The notes under the pieces: generated by a model
What the model saw: the letters and a program-made list of their open reading frames with translations, nothing else
Database searches by the model: none
Told to the model about the DNA's origin: nothing
Position numbers and translations under genes: made by a program
From: Bacillota bacterium
GTDB taxonomy: Bacteria > Bacteroidota > Bacteroidia > Bacteroidales > Bacteroidaceae
Reading direction: 5' to 3'
Assembly: GCA_023664625.1 (NCBI GenBank)
Contig: JAMPFD010000002.1
Location: 261,248-325,247 of the forward strand
Length of the DNA stretch: 64,000 nt
Shown: positions 25,563 to 34,708 of the stretch, in pieces
How the letters are laid out: every line of letters starts with the position of its first letter
How positions within the stretch are numbered: position 1 is the stretch's first letter

Positions 25563-26192
25563 TTATTTTGCCTTTTTGAGCATTTTCTTCACAAGGAAGT
25601 AGCAGGCGGCGATGGCAATGATGACGAGTATGGCAATCTTTATATGCTCGCTGTACTCATTGACCTTGTCCATAAGCTGCTCTTTAGGTACGATAGTCTG
25701 GAGATACCAGCCGATGCCGGCGAGTATGCAGTTCCAAGCTCCGGCACCGATGGTCGTAAAGAGGATGAATTTGAAGAAGTTCATTCTTGCCAGTCCGGCA
25801 GGAATGGAGATAAGCTGGCGCACAACCGGCACGAGGCGTCCGGTCAGCGTGGCAAAGATGCCGTGTTCGTCAAAATATTTCTCAGCCGTCTGTATTTTCT
25901 CTTTGTTGAGCAGACAACGGTGTCCCCATTTGCTGTTTGCAAAGGCATAAATCATGGGTCTGCCGAGGTAGAGCGAGAGAAAATAGTTTATGGCTGCGCC
26001 GGTGTCAGCACCTGCTGTGGCGACAAGTATCAGAACGAAGATGTTCTGCTCACCTGTCGCATGGGCGTTATATGCCGCCGGCGGTAGGACTATCTCAGAA
26101 GGGAAGGGTATGAATGTGCTCTCAATGGTCATGAGGATGAAGACATTGAGGTAATTCAGCTGATCCAAGAGAAATCCGAATATTTCAGTCAT
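25563..26192 (-). CDS. DedA-family membrane protein
   Basis: A 209-residue inner-membrane protein of the DedA/SNARE-associated family with about five hydrophobic segments. Typical features are the early ESTFIPFPSEIVLPPAAY motif with its conserved Glu and Pro residues, the glycine-rich GADTGAAINYFLSLYLGRP, and GRLVPVVRQLISIPAGLARM, which holds the conserved arginines. DedA proteins are linked to undecaprenyl-phosphate or lipid flipping and to membrane homeostasis. It is located between glnS (90 bp upstream) and galM (27 bp downstream) on the same strand, so it may be co-transcribed with the galactose genes, though no functional link is obvious. Confidence 0.9.
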   Translation of the reverse strand: MTEIFGFLLDQLNYLNVFILMTIESTFIPFPSEIVLPPAAYNAHATGEQNIFVLILVATAGADTGAAINYFLSLYLGRPMIYAFANSKWGHRCLLNKEKIQTAEKYFDEHGIFATLTGRLVPVVRQLISIPAGLARMNFFKFILFTTIGAGAWNCILAGIGWYLQTIVPKEQLMDKVNEYSEHIKIAILVIIAIAACYFLVKKMLKKAK

Positions 26193-26227
26193 GATATTAA
26201 TGCTTAAAATCTTAAGTAACTTTTATA

Positions 26228-26259
26228 TTAGTATAAACTAATACTCAACAGTTATTTAT
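26228..26259. repeat. Dispersed 32-nt element, copy 1
   Basis: Begins with TTAGTATAAACTAA, an inverted repeat of TTAGT and ACTAA, followed by CAACAGTTATTTAT. A second copy at 53511-53542 matches at 28 of 32 bases. This copy lies in the gap between glnS and dedA. Confidence 0.6.
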
Positions 26260-26282
26260 AATTGATGTTCAAATATTACTGA

Positions 26283-28013
26283 TTACTTTCTCTTATTCTC
26301 TTTCAGTCCCACAGTGGAGTTGAACACAAGATGTTCAGCCGTGGAGTCCGTATCGACATTGAAGTATCCGATGCGGTTGAACTGGAGATATGAGAGTGCC
26401 GGAAGTCCCTGTGCAAATTTCTCGATGTAGGCATTCTTGTTTATGCTGAGCGAGTTAGGATTGATAAACGGACGCATGGCATCAATGCCGCGTACGCCGT
26501 TCTCTTTCTCATACTGCTTGATGGCATCACGAGGGTTCTCACATGTCCAAAGACACTCGTAGTTGCGTACCTCCGCAGGCATACAGTGGGCACAGCTGAC
26601 CCAGTGGATTGTGCCCTTTACCTTACGGTCCGCTCCGGGAGTTCCTGCCTTGGAGTCAGGGTCGTATGTACAGTATATTTCCTCTACATTTCCGTTCTCG
26701 TCGGCCTTGAAGCCTGTGCAGTTGAGTATGTATGCACCTTTCAGACGGGTCTCCTTGCCCGGATACATACGGAAGAACTTCTTGTCAGGCTCGGCCTTGA
26801 AGTCATCGCGCTCTATCCACAGCTCCCGTGAGAAGGTTATGGTGTGGGTGCCGTCCTCCGGCCGTTCAGGATTGTTGACGACCTCCAGTTCCTCGGATTG
26901 CCCTTCAGGATAATTCTCGATGATGACCTTGACAGGATCAAGGACACATGACACACGTGTGGCGCGCTCATTGAGGTCCGCGCGTGCGGCAGCCTCCATG
27001 AGTTTTATGTCGTTAAGGGCGTCAAACGTAGTATAACCGATGGAGTCAATGAACTTTAGTATTGATTCCGGCGAGTAGCCGCGGCGGCGTATGCCGCAGA
27101 TTGTCGGCATGCGGGGATCGTCCCATCCGTTTACGATACCTTCTTTTGTGAGAATGAGAAGGTTACGCTTTGACATCAATGTGTAATTGAGGTTCAGTTT
27201 GTTGAACTCAAACTGACGCGGACGGTTGTCCTCAATATTCTCTGTCTCGCCTTTCCATTCCTTTATCCATGTAACGAACAGGTCATAAAGATCGCGGTGA
27301 GGAACGAATTCGAGTGTACAGATGGAGTGTGTCACGCCTTCGAGATAGTCAGACTGTCCGTGAGTGAAGTCATACATAGGATAGGCGTTCCATTTGTTTC
27401 CGGTACGCCAGTGTTCCATGTTAAGTACACGGTACATGAACGGGTCGCGGAAGTGCATGTTCGGAGAGGTCATGTCAATCTTTGCGCGCAGCACCATTTT
27501 CCCCGGCTCCATCTTACCGCTGTTCATCTCCTCAAAGAGCCTGAGGCTCTCTTCTGCCGGACGGTCACGGAAAGGAGAGTTCGTGCCCGGAGTTGTCGGA
27601 GTGCCTTTCTGTGATGCTATGGTCTCCGCTGACTGTTCGTCAACATAAGCCTTGCCTGTCTTTATGCACCATACGGCGAAGTCCCATAGTTCCTGAAAAT
27701 AGTCAGAAGCATAGACAAGCTTGCCCCATTTGAAGCCGAGCCATTCGATGTCTTTCTTTATTGCCTCAACGTATTCGGTATCCTCTTTCTGTGGATTGGT
27801 GTCGTCCATGCGGAGGTTACATACTCCGCCGAACTTCTCAGCCACACCGAAATCCATGGCGATAGCCTTGGCATGTCCTATATGCAGGTAGCCGTTCGGC
27901 TCCGGCGGGAAGCGTGTCTGCAGGCGTCCGCCGTTCTTTCCTTCGGCAAGGTCTTTCTTTACTATCTGTTCGATGAAGTTCAAAGACTCCTTTTTCTCTT
28001 CTATATTTTCCAT
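26283..28013 (-). CDS. glnS: Glutaminyl-tRNA synthetase
   Basis: Charges tRNA-Gln with glutamine. The 576-residue class I enzyme has the HIGH motif in PPEPNGYLHIGHAKAI near residue 37, the KMSKS equivalent in LMSKRN, and the GlnRS-specific DDTNPQKEDTEYVE and RRRGYSPESI blocks, plus the C-terminal beta-barrels for anticodon recognition. In Bacteroidetes a GlnRS of this type was probably gained from eukaryote-like or gammaproteobacterial sources, and it makes the GatCAB route unnecessary for Gln. It begins 7 bp after the S9 peptidase stop, so the two are co-transcribed from the yidC promoter. Confidence 0.97.
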   Translation of the reverse strand: MENIEEKKESLNFIEQIVKKDLAEGKNGGRLQTRFPPEPNGYLHIGHAKAIAMDFGVAEKFGGVCNLRMDDTNPQKEDTEYVEAIKKDIEWLGFKWGKLVYASDYFQELWDFAVWCIKTGKAYVDEQSAETIASQKGTPTTPGTNSPFRDRPAEESLRLFEEMNSGKMEPGKMVLRAKIDMTSPNMHFRDPFMYRVLNMEHWRTGNKWNAYPMYDFTHGQSDYLEGVTHSICTLEFVPHRDLYDLFVTWIKEWKGETENIEDNRPRQFEFNKLNLNYTLMSKRNLLILTKEGIVNGWDDPRMPTICGIRRRGYSPESILKFIDSIGYTTFDALNDIKLMEAAARADLNERATRVSCVLDPVKVIIENYPEGQSEELEVVNNPERPEDGTHTITFSRELWIERDDFKAEPDKKFFRMYPGKETRLKGAYILNCTGFKADENGNVEEIYCTYDPDSKAGTPGADRKVKGTIHWVSCAHCMPAEVRNYECLWTCENPRDAIKQYEKENGVRGIDAMRPFINPNSLSINKNAYIEKFAQGLPALSYLQFNRIGYFNVDTDSTAEHLVFNSTVGLKENKRK

Positions 28014-28020
28014 TGTATAA

Positions 28021-30210
28021 TTAATCTTTTAACCATTTGTTTAACCAATCGAAGAATGTTCTCTGCCAAAGTATGCCGTTCTGCGGTTTCAATACCCAGT
28101 GGTTCTCGTCAGGGAATACAAGAAGCTGTGCTGGAACACCGCGCATGCGTGCGGCGTTGAACGCCCCGAGTCCCTGGTTCGTGTTGATGCGGTAGTCTTT
28201 CTCTCCCTGTATGCAGAGAATAGGCGTATCCCATTTGTCCACGAACTTATGTGGAGAGCTGTCGTAAGTTCTTTTTGCGCGTGCTGTCATGTCACTGTTC
28301 CAAGGTGCATCGTCGTACTCCCAGTTTGAGAACCAAGCCTCCTCCGTGTCTGTGTACATTGACTCGAGGTTGAATGCTCCGTCATGTGATATGAAAGCCT
28401 TGAAACGCTTGTCGTGGTTTCCGGCAAGCCAGTAGACGGAGAATCCGCCGAAACTTGCTCCTACGCATCCGAGACGGTTCTTATCAACGTAAGGAAGAGT
28501 GCATGCATCGTCAATGGCGGTGAGATAGTCCTTCATGCACTGGCCTGTCCAGTCGCCGGAGATTTCCTCAAGCCATTCCTGTCCGAAGCCCGGCAGTCCG
28601 CGGCGGTTAGGAGCCACGACGATATATCCGTTTGCCGCCATGATCTGGAAATTCCATCGGTAAGACCAGAACTGGCTGACGGGACTCTGCGGGCCGCCCT
28701 CGCAGAAGAGAAGGGTAGGATACTTCTTCTCAGGGTCGAAATTTGGAGGGAGGACAATCCATGACAGCATTTCCTTACCGTCAGTAGTCGTAGACCAGCG
28801 GGCTTCCACTTCTCCGAACTCCAGTTGCCGGTAGAAGTCTGAGTTCTCGTGGGTCAGCTGGCAGGCAGCTGTTGTCTTGATGTTCTTTCCCGGCGTGATG
28901 ATGTACAGTTCGTCACCCTGCGACATACTGTGACGGCTCATGAGAAGCTTAGACTTAATCATCTTTACGGAACCGAAGTCCATCTTGTCGTCCGTGAGCT
29001 GTACGACCTTGCCTTCGAGGTCTGTTCTGTAGAGGTTGACACATCCGTGCCATACACCTATATAATATAAGGTGCGTGAGTCATTGTTCCAGCAGAAGTC
29101 GTCAACGTTGGAGTCAAAGGATTCCGTGACATATCTTTTCTTGCCTGTGGCAAGTTCAAGGATACAGAGGCGGTTGCGGTCGGATTCATATCCGTCACGT
29201 GCCATTGACTGCCATGCAATATATTTGCCGTTAGGAGAGAACGCAGGGTTAGTGTCATATCCCATGTTCTCATCGGCATATTTCCCGGAATTGATCTCCT
29301 GTGTCGCCATGGTCTTTGTGGCATCCACTTCCGGCTGTTTGAAGTCTGCTGATTTGCAAAGATTTTTTGTCAGTCCCGTCAGAGTGTCGTAAAGGTATAT
29401 GTCGGAGTCAGTTGAAATGGCATAGTCGCGTCCAGTCTTCTTGCGGCATGTATATGCGATGCTTTTGGAGTCTGGGCTCCAGTTGAGCTGCTCCACACCT
29501 CCAAATGGAGCCATCGGACATTCGTAAGGCTCACCTTCGAGTATGTCCTTTCCTTCTCCGATTGCCGGCAGGCTCTTTTCCGTCCCGGAAGTGATGTCTT
29601 TGACATCAGCGACAAAAGGATGTGCGTTGGATGTCACATAATGGTCCCAATGGCGGTAGTTGAGGTCATTGATGACCATGCCTGAAGCCTTTGGTAAATC
29701 CTTGTGCTTAGGCTGTATGATGTCGTTGTAAGGGAGGGACTTTATGAGTATTACCTTCTTTCCGTCAGGAGAGAACCTGAAGCCCTCGATGTCTGTCTTG
29801 TCACTTGTCAGCTGCCTGCGGTCTGTGCCGTCAGGATTCATGGACCAAAGCTGTGAGCTTCCGCCGGTGTTTGAAAGGAATGCAATCCGTTTTCCTCCGT
29901 CAATCCATGCCGGGTCGGTCTCATTGTTGGCAGAGACTGTCAGGAGCTGTGCATTGCCGCCGTCAGCACTGATGAGATATAGTACATGATGGCTCTTGTT
30001 CTCCTTTAAGGAATAGTAGCCTACTTGATAGACGACCCACTTTCCGTCAGGAGACGGCGCGGACGCAGAGATTCTTCCCATAGCCCACAAAGCCTCCGGC
30101 GTCATGACTTTCGTCCCCAAAGTCGTGGCATCTGTCTTACCGATGATGTCTGCACCTGCTGTTGTTGCTGTCATGGTCAACAATATTGCTGTAATCAGTT
30201 CCTTTATCAT
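28021..30210 (-). CDS. S9 family peptidase (dipeptidyl-peptidase type)
   Basis: A 729-residue serine peptidase with a signal peptide (residues 1-20, ending TAGA), then a seven-bladed beta-propeller (about 40-470) and a C-terminal alpha/beta-hydrolase domain. The nucleophile is Ser586 in GASFGG; the aspartate lies in the GEKDYRIN segment and the histidine in DENHWV. This build matches bacterial DPP5/acylaminoacyl-peptidase-like enzymes that cleave dipeptides from peptides in the periplasm, a major nutrient route for protein-fermenting Bacteroidales. Its ATG overlaps the yidC stop (ATGA), so translation is coupled to yidC. Exact specificity is inferred from the family. Confidence 0.92.
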   Translation of the reverse strand: MIKELITAILLTMTATTAGADIIGKTDATTLGTKVMTPEALWAMGRISASAPSPDGKWVVYQVGYYSLKENKSHHVLYLISADGGNAQLLTVSANNETDPAWIDGGKRIAFLSNTGGSSQLWSMNPDGTDRRQLTSDKTDIEGFRFSPDGKKVILIKSLPYNDIIQPKHKDLPKASGMVINDLNYRHWDHYVTSNAHPFVADVKDITSGTEKSLPAIGEGKDILEGEPYECPMAPFGGVEQLNWSPDSKSIAYTCRKKTGRDYAISTDSDIYLYDTLTGLTKNLCKSADFKQPEVDATKTMATQEINSGKYADENMGYDTNPAFSPNGKYIAWQSMARDGYESDRNRLCILELATGKKRYVTESFDSNVDDFCWNNDSRTLYYIGVWHGCVNLYRTDLEGKVVQLTDDKMDFGSVKMIKSKLLMSRHSMSQGDELYIITPGKNIKTTAACQLTHENSDFYRQLEFGEVEARWSTTTDGKEMLSWIVLPPNFDPEKKYPTLLFCEGGPQSPVSQFWSYRWNFQIMAANGYIVVAPNRRGLPGFGQEWLEEISGDWTGQCMKDYLTAIDDACTLPYVDKNRLGCVGASFGGFSVYWLAGNHDKRFKAFISHDGAFNLESMYTDTEEAWFSNWEYDDAPWNSDMTARAKRTYDSSPHKFVDKWDTPILCIQGEKDYRINTNQGLGAFNAARMRGVPAQLLVFPDENHWVLKPQNGILWQRTFFDWLNKWLKD

Positions 30211-32108
30211 TTTCCCATGCGTTTGTTACGTAGTTCCTGACGCTTGCGTTCAAGCTCTGCCTGCTGCTCCTGCATCTTCTGCAGACGGCCTGCAAGTCCG
30301 CCGAGCTTCTTAGGGTTAGCCTCGTTCTCCTTATATTTTGCCTGAAGTTTGGCAAGGAGTTTTTCGTCATCGGTGGTCTTGCGCAGCACGAACATTATTG
30401 TCGCGGAGCAGAACAGTGAAACGAAATAGTAGAAGTTAAGACCGGAGGAGTAGTCGTTGAACATGAAGAAGAACATCAGTGGCATGAGGAACATCATGTA
30501 CTGCATCATCTTCATTGACTGTTGCTGTTCAGGAGTACCGAGCATCTGGTCCTTCTGCTGCTGCATTGTAAACCATGAATAGACGAGGTTCGCGATACAG
30601 AAAAGGATACATGTCAATGAGAGATGGTCGCCGATGAGCCACAGGTTGGTGTTCCACTCAATGATTGGATCGTATGTGGAAAGGTCCTCTATCCAGAGAA
30701 AGGACTGTCCGCGGAGCTGTATGGCGTTAGGCACGAAATTGAACATGGCAATCCAGATAGGCATCTGTATGAGCATAGGCAGACATCCTGACATCATGCT
30801 TACACCATATTTCTGTTGGAGAAGCATCATTTCCTGCTGCTTTTTCATCTGATCCTCAGGCTTGTTGAGATGCTTTGTCTTCTCGTTCAGGATAGGGCGC
30901 AGTACGCGCATCTTGGCCGAAGACATATAGCTCTTCTTAACCATCGGGAATGTGATGCCCTTGAGAATGAGGGTTATAAGGATGATTACGATGCCCATCG
31001 GTATGCCGAGTGCCGTGAGCCAGTCGAAGATGTAGAGCGTGAACCAGCGGTTGATGATGCGGAATAGAGGCCATCCGAGATATACAAGACGCTCCAGTTG
31101 CAGTGACTTTCCGAAAGTAGACTCTTTCTCCACATCCTGAAGCAGCCTGAAGTCGTTAGGTCCGTAATAGTACTCGAATTCTGAAGCACGTGCTCCGGTA
31201 GGGTCGAACGGGGTTTTCAGGCGTGCCGTGTAGTCCTTCAGGTATCCGCTGCCCTTTTCGTAAGGTATGCTGGACATAAGAGCATTTTCCTGATAGTTGT
31301 CGCGGGCAATCATCACTGCTGAGAAGAACTGGTTCTTGAATGCCACCCAGTCCGTCGCGTCCTCAACAGGCTCATCGACCTTCTCGCTGCTCTCGTTCAG
31401 ATAGTCTGTGCCTCCGTCTGTGAAATGGTATGTCAGGGATGCATAGCGGTTCTCGAAGGTAAAGCCTTTCTCCTGCTGCTTGCAACGCTCTGTCCATTCT
31501 ATGTCCATATACTTTGCTGACGGTGAGAACAGTCCTGCCATTCCTGTCACGCGGAGCTGTGAACGCAGAAGGTAGTCTTTTCCCAGTTGGTATGCGATTA
31601 CAATCTCCTTGCCCGGAGCTGCCTCGGCTGTGAATGTCACTGTGCTGTCGCTAACCTGTGACGGTGTGAAGAATAGCTCTGCCGTGTTGATGTTCTGTTC
31701 CTTTCCCTCGAACATGAACTTCAGCTGCTGGTCTTTACCTTCAAAGAGAGTGACATCCTTGTGACCGTCCTTGTCCTTGAAGTTCTTTATGACCGCTTTC
31801 CTGACCACCGCTCCCTGTGTAGAGAACGTCAGTTCAAGCTTGCTGTTCGTGAGCTTTATGTCCTGAGCAGAACCGTGGAGGGCTTTGTAGAACAGAACCG
31901 TCGTATCTGTATCCGCGAGTTCTTTCGCTTTACTTGCGGCGGCAGCTGCTTCTTGTTTCAGGCTCTCAGCCTTTTGTTTCTCAACTTTTGCGATAGAGTC
32001 CTGTCGTGCAGCCTCGGCAATCTGCTCCGCCGATGGCTGGTTGTACCAGCCGAAGCCGATGAGCAGTGCCGCAATGAGCACAAATCCTGTGATAGTGTTT
32101 TTGTCCAT
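30207..32108 (-). CDS. yidC: Membrane protein insertase YidC
   Basis: Inserts and folds inner-membrane proteins, alone or with Sec. The 633-residue protein begins MDKNTITGFVLIAALLIGFG (first membrane helix), then a large periplasmic beta-sandwich domain (about 60-340), then the five-helix insertase core with GIVIILITLILKG and MPIWIAMF, and a basic, coiled-coil C terminus that binds ribosomes. The start at 32108 is chosen because MDKN is the conserved N terminus. A good promoter lies upstream at 32243-32274. It heads the unit yidC, S9 peptidase, glnS, with overlapping or nearly touching genes. Confidence 0.96.
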   Translation of the reverse strand: MDKNTITGFVLIAALLIGFGWYNQPSAEQIAEAARQDSIAKVEKQKAESLKQEAAAAASKAKELADTDTTVLFYKALHGSAQDIKLTNSKLELTFSTQGAVVRKAVIKNFKDKDGHKDVTLFEGKDQQLKFMFEGKEQNINTAELFFTPSQVSDSTVTFTAEAAPGKEIVIAYQLGKDYLLRSQLRVTGMAGLFSPSAKYMDIEWTERCKQQEKGFTFENRYASLTYHFTDGGTDYLNESSEKVDEPVEDATDWVAFKNQFFSAVMIARDNYQENALMSSIPYEKGSGYLKDYTARLKTPFDPTGARASEFEYYYGPNDFRLLQDVEKESTFGKSLQLERLVYLGWPLFRIINRWFTLYIFDWLTALGIPMGIVIILITLILKGITFPMVKKSYMSSAKMRVLRPILNEKTKHLNKPEDQMKKQQEMMLLQQKYGVSMMSGCLPMLIQMPIWIAMFNFVPNAIQLRGQSFLWIEDLSTYDPIIEWNTNLWLIGDHLSLTCILFCIANLVYSWFTMQQQKDQMLGTPEQQQSMKMMQYMMFLMPLMFFFMFNDYSSGLNFYYFVSLFCSATIMFVLRKTTDDEKLLAKLQAKYKENEANPKKLGGLAGRLQKMQEQQAELERKRQELRNKRMGK

Positions 32109-32242
32109 TGTTATGTTTTGTTGTTTTTGTTGTTTCAGAAATATCCGTCCCGTCCACGGCAAAAGGACTCGCTGTTGTGGTGAAGGTTCCTTTTACTTCC
32201 GTCTGTATGCGGGATTTTTGTTATCTATAAGATAAATTCGTG

Positions 32243-32274
32243 CAAATTTACGAAAATAGAACAAATTATCCAAA
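32243..32274 (-). promoter_or_regulatory. yidC promoter
   Basis: Minus-strand TTTG at 32271-32274 and TAAATTTG at 32243-32250, 20 bp apart. It is divergent from the DUF3078 gene's promoter 64 bp away. Confidence 0.7.
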
Positions 32275-32313
32275 AAACTCAATTCCTAATTCTCCAATAT
32301 TAATTAAAATTAG

Positions 32314-32321
32314 TACCTTTG
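32314..32321 (+). promoter_or_regulatory. -7 box of the DUF3078 gene
   Basis: TACCTTTG at 32314-32321, 20 bp before the ATG. The -33 region is AT-rich without a clear TTTG, so the leader is very short and the match is partial. Confidence 0.5.
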
Positions 32322-32340
32322 CACCTATAATTTTGGATAA

Positions 32341-33531
32341 ATGTATAAAAAACAATTCATTTTTCTGCTGACGGTGCTTCTCTGTTCGGAAGTGTATGCC
32401 CAGAGAAGACTTTTCCCGGTGACATATTATTACGATGTCGCCCACCGTATATTCTCGCTTGACGGCAAGGATTCCCTGACCACGTCCTATGATACTCTGA
32501 TGATGAAGACATATATACTTCATCCTGAGCTTGTAAAGGAGACGGAAGGCAAGCTCAGGAAGGACGGAAAAATAGTTTTTTCTCCCGTCACCCCAGTGCG
32601 CCAGGATGTTGATTTCACGAGTCAGGCGGAGGATGACGACACTTTCAGGCCGTCCGTTAATGCCGGTCCTGAGCCTGCCGTGGATGCCGGCAAAGTGGAT
32701 TTGTTTGTGGCAAGACCTAATTTCTGGACATTCACAGGCGATTACTCTCTGCAGTTCCTGCAAAATTATGTCTCCGACAACTGGTATAAGGGCGGAGAGT
32801 CGAACTATGCCATGATTGGGGCGGTGACGTTGCAGGCAAATTATAACGACAAGGACAAGATTAAGTGGGATAATAAACTGGAGATGAAACTTGGCATGCA
32901 GTCATCCAGAGAAGACTCTGTCCATAAGTATAAAAGCAGTGAAGACCTGATACGCCTGACCTCAAAGCTTGGTGTGCAGGCAACGAAGAGGTGGTACTAT
33001 ACACTGCAGCTGATTGCGCAGACGCAGTTCTCACGCGGATTCAAGAACAATGACCTGACTGTTTACTCTGATTTCCTTTCTCCGCTTACCATGAACCTCT
33101 CTCTTGGTATGGATTACAAAGTCTCGTGGTGTAAGAACAGACTTACGGGAACGTTCAATATCTCTCCTGTCTCTGCCAACCTGAAATACTATGACCGCCT
33201 TGACTGTGCTGTGAGAAACAGCGTCTATGACTTGGTTGATGATGTGAAAGTCGGAAAGCACAGCCAGCTGGACTACGGTTCAACCCTCACTGCGGACCTG
33301 ACGTGGCAGTTCTCGAAGATTATTAAATGGCAGACACGTCTCTATGGCTTCACGTCATACAAGCGCAGCCAGGTGGAGTGGGAGAATACCGTTACATTAC
33401 AGGTCTCACGCTTTATTTCCACGAAACTGTTTGTCTATCCGAGATTCGACGACAGTGCAAAACGTGACGATGACTATGGGTATTTCCAGTTGAAGGAGTA
33501 TCTCTCTCTCGGGTTCAACTATTCTTTCTGA
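32341..33531 (+). CDS. DUF3078 outer-membrane protein
   Basis: A 396-residue exported protein. A signal peptide (about residues 1-20, ending VYA) is followed by a short N-terminal domain and from about residue 125 by many amphipathic strands. The region starting NFWTFTGDYSLQFLQNYVSDNWYKGGESN is the hallmark of DUF3078. The C terminus ends in the aromatic FNYSF expected of an outer-membrane barrel. The function of the family is unknown; it is widespread in Bacteroidetes. It is a single-gene unit with its own -7 box and a strong terminator, divergent from yidC. Confidence 0.88.
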   Translation: MYKKQFIFLLTVLLCSEVYAQRRLFPVTYYYDVAHRIFSLDGKDSLTTSYDTLMMKTYILHPELVKETEGKLRKDGKIVFSPVTPVRQDVDFTSQAEDDDTFRPSVNAGPEPAVDAGKVDLFVARPNFWTFTGDYSLQFLQNYVSDNWYKGGESNYAMIGAVTLQANYNDKDKIKWDNKLEMKLGMQSSREDSVHKYKSSEDLIRLTSKLGVQATKRWYYTLQLIAQTQFSRGFKNNDLTVYSDFLSPLTMNLSLGMDYKVSWCKNRLTGTFNISPVSANLKYYDRLDCAVRNSVYDLVDDVKVGKHSQLDYGSTLTADLTWQFSKIIKWQTRLYGFTSYKRSQVEWENTVTLQVSRFISTKLFVYPRFDDSAKRDDDYGYFQLKEYLSLGFNYSF

Positions 33532-33538
33532 AACTGTT

Positions 33539-33588
33539 ATCCGGCATCCTGTGTCAGTAATATGACGCAAGATGCCGGATATTTATTT
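33539..33588 (+). terminator. Terminator of the DUF3078 gene
   Basis: Arms of 18 nt (33539-33556 and 33563-33580) pair with two G-T wobbles around a 6-nt loop, followed by ATTTATTTT. It starts 8 bp after the stop codon. The rest of 33589-33802 has no supported gene. Confidence 0.85.
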
Positions 33589-33802
33589 TGATGCATGTGC
33601 TGAAAAAGAGGAGTGGCAGGTGGACATGATGAGTCTGCCGACAAAATCAGCCGGCATGGCATCTGCAAGTTTGCTTGTATCTTGTCCTTTGGACCATTGG
33701 TTTATTATTTCTTGTGCAGACATGCGGTGGCCATCGGTCATGCGATCTGCAATGATTCATGTTTTTCTTTTGGTCTTTCCTGAAAAAGAATGGTGCAGAA
33801 AA

Positions 33803-34555
33803 TCAAATTGACTTTGTTTGCAAACCTGCTTGTTCTGATGCAGCGGCACTGCCGTCGGTTTCAGCCTTGCAGTATTCCATTGCGGCAGTTTTTCTCTTCA
33901 TTGCCTCAAGACTGAACTCGCATCCGCAGTATTGCTGGTTGTAGAACCCGATCTCTTTCAGCAACTGGTTCCTTCTTTCTTGCAGACCGCCTTTCCTCCA
34001 GTTGCGGGTGTCGAAGGAAACGGCCGTTTTTTTGTGGGTTGCCGGGGAGGAAACCGCCGCGGCTTCCGCACATTGCTCGTGAGTCCCGTTCTCTTGTTCG
34101 TAACGGTATCCGTTGTTTACCTGCTCAGCGGCCCACAGTCCAGCTTCGTTTATTTGCTCAAGACTTTTCCAGCGGCTTGAAGCAAGGGTTGTCGTAAATG
34201 TCTCAAATCCTTCTTCCTTAGCGATTTGCGCGGTGCGTAGAAGGCGTAACTTGAAACATTTCAGACACCGTCTGCCACGCTCCGGCTCATCTTCAAGGCC
34301 GCAGATGGTATTAAGCCAGTCCTTATGGTATCTTTCCCAACCCTGCCAGTCGGGATGATGGTCGTCATCAATGACCCTGAGTCCGAGTTCTCCGGCATAT
34401 CGTGTCAGTTCGTTCTTGCGTATGATGTATTCCTTTTCGGGGTAGATATTCGGGTTGCAGTAGTACAGGGTGGGGCGCACGTCGTGATGCAGCATCCATT
34501 CGAGAATGGCGGATGAGCATGGGGCGCAGCAACAGTGGAGAAGTGTTTCTGTCAT
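33803..34555 (-). CDS. queH: Epoxyqueuosine reductase QueH
   Basis: Catalyses the last step of queuosine formation in tRNA, reducing epoxyqueuosine to queuosine, as the non-orthologous alternative to QueG. The 250-residue protein has the QueH cysteine pattern: HCCCAPCS at residues 7-14, CLKCF in the middle, and YCGC near residue 208, which hold the metal and 4Fe-4S sites. An insertion of about 35 residues (about 145-180, containing Asn, Glu and Ala) and an Ala/Ser-rich C-terminal tail of about 20 residues make it longer than usual. A queuosine-precursor transporter gene lies upstream on the same strand, so the pair supports salvage or completion of Q. A 22-bp-period repeat array separates the two. 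Confidence 0.93.
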   Translation of the reverse strand: MTETLLHCCCAPCSSAILEWMLHHDVRPTLYYCNPNIYPEKEYIIRKNELTRYAGELGLRVIDDDHHPDWQGWERYHKDWLNTICGLEDEPERGRRCLKCFKLRLLRTAQIAKEEGFETFTTTLASSRWKSLEQINEAGLWAAEQVNNGYRYEQENGTHEQCAEAAAVSSPATHKKTAVSFDTRNWRKGGLQERRNQLLKEIGFYNQQYCGCEFSLEAMKRKTAAMEYCKAETDGSAAASEQAGLQTKSI

Positions 34556-34612
34556 GTTGAAAATGGTGTCTGATAATCAGTGTTTTGTGGAATGGTGTCG
34601 TGTGACTTCATG

Positions 34613-34691
34613 AAAGGTTACCTTTTGCACAGCAAAAGGTTATCTTTTAGGGCGCAAACCGTTACTTTCTGTCTCATGAAAGGTAACCTTT
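34613..34691. repeat. Array of four GGTTACC-type units, 22-bp period
   Basis: Cores GTTAC, GTTAT, GTTAC and GTAAC begin at 34617, 34639, 34661 and 34683, exactly 22 bp apart, each within an AAAGG...CCTTT-like near-palindrome. The array fills the gap between queH and the transporter gene. A second four-unit array with the same period lies at 57731-57810. Confidence 0.75.
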
Positions 34692-34708
34692 CGTAAAGTT
34701 GGCTGATA

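Noticed and set aside
33572-33811. A 79-codon plus-strand frame after the DUF3078 gene
   Set aside because: It begins inside the terminator hairpin, has no promoter and shows no recognisable pattern.
34613-34691. CRISPR-like array
   Set aside because: The units are 22 bp from core to core with only about 8 bp between near-palindromes, and the between-unit sequence is too short for spacers.
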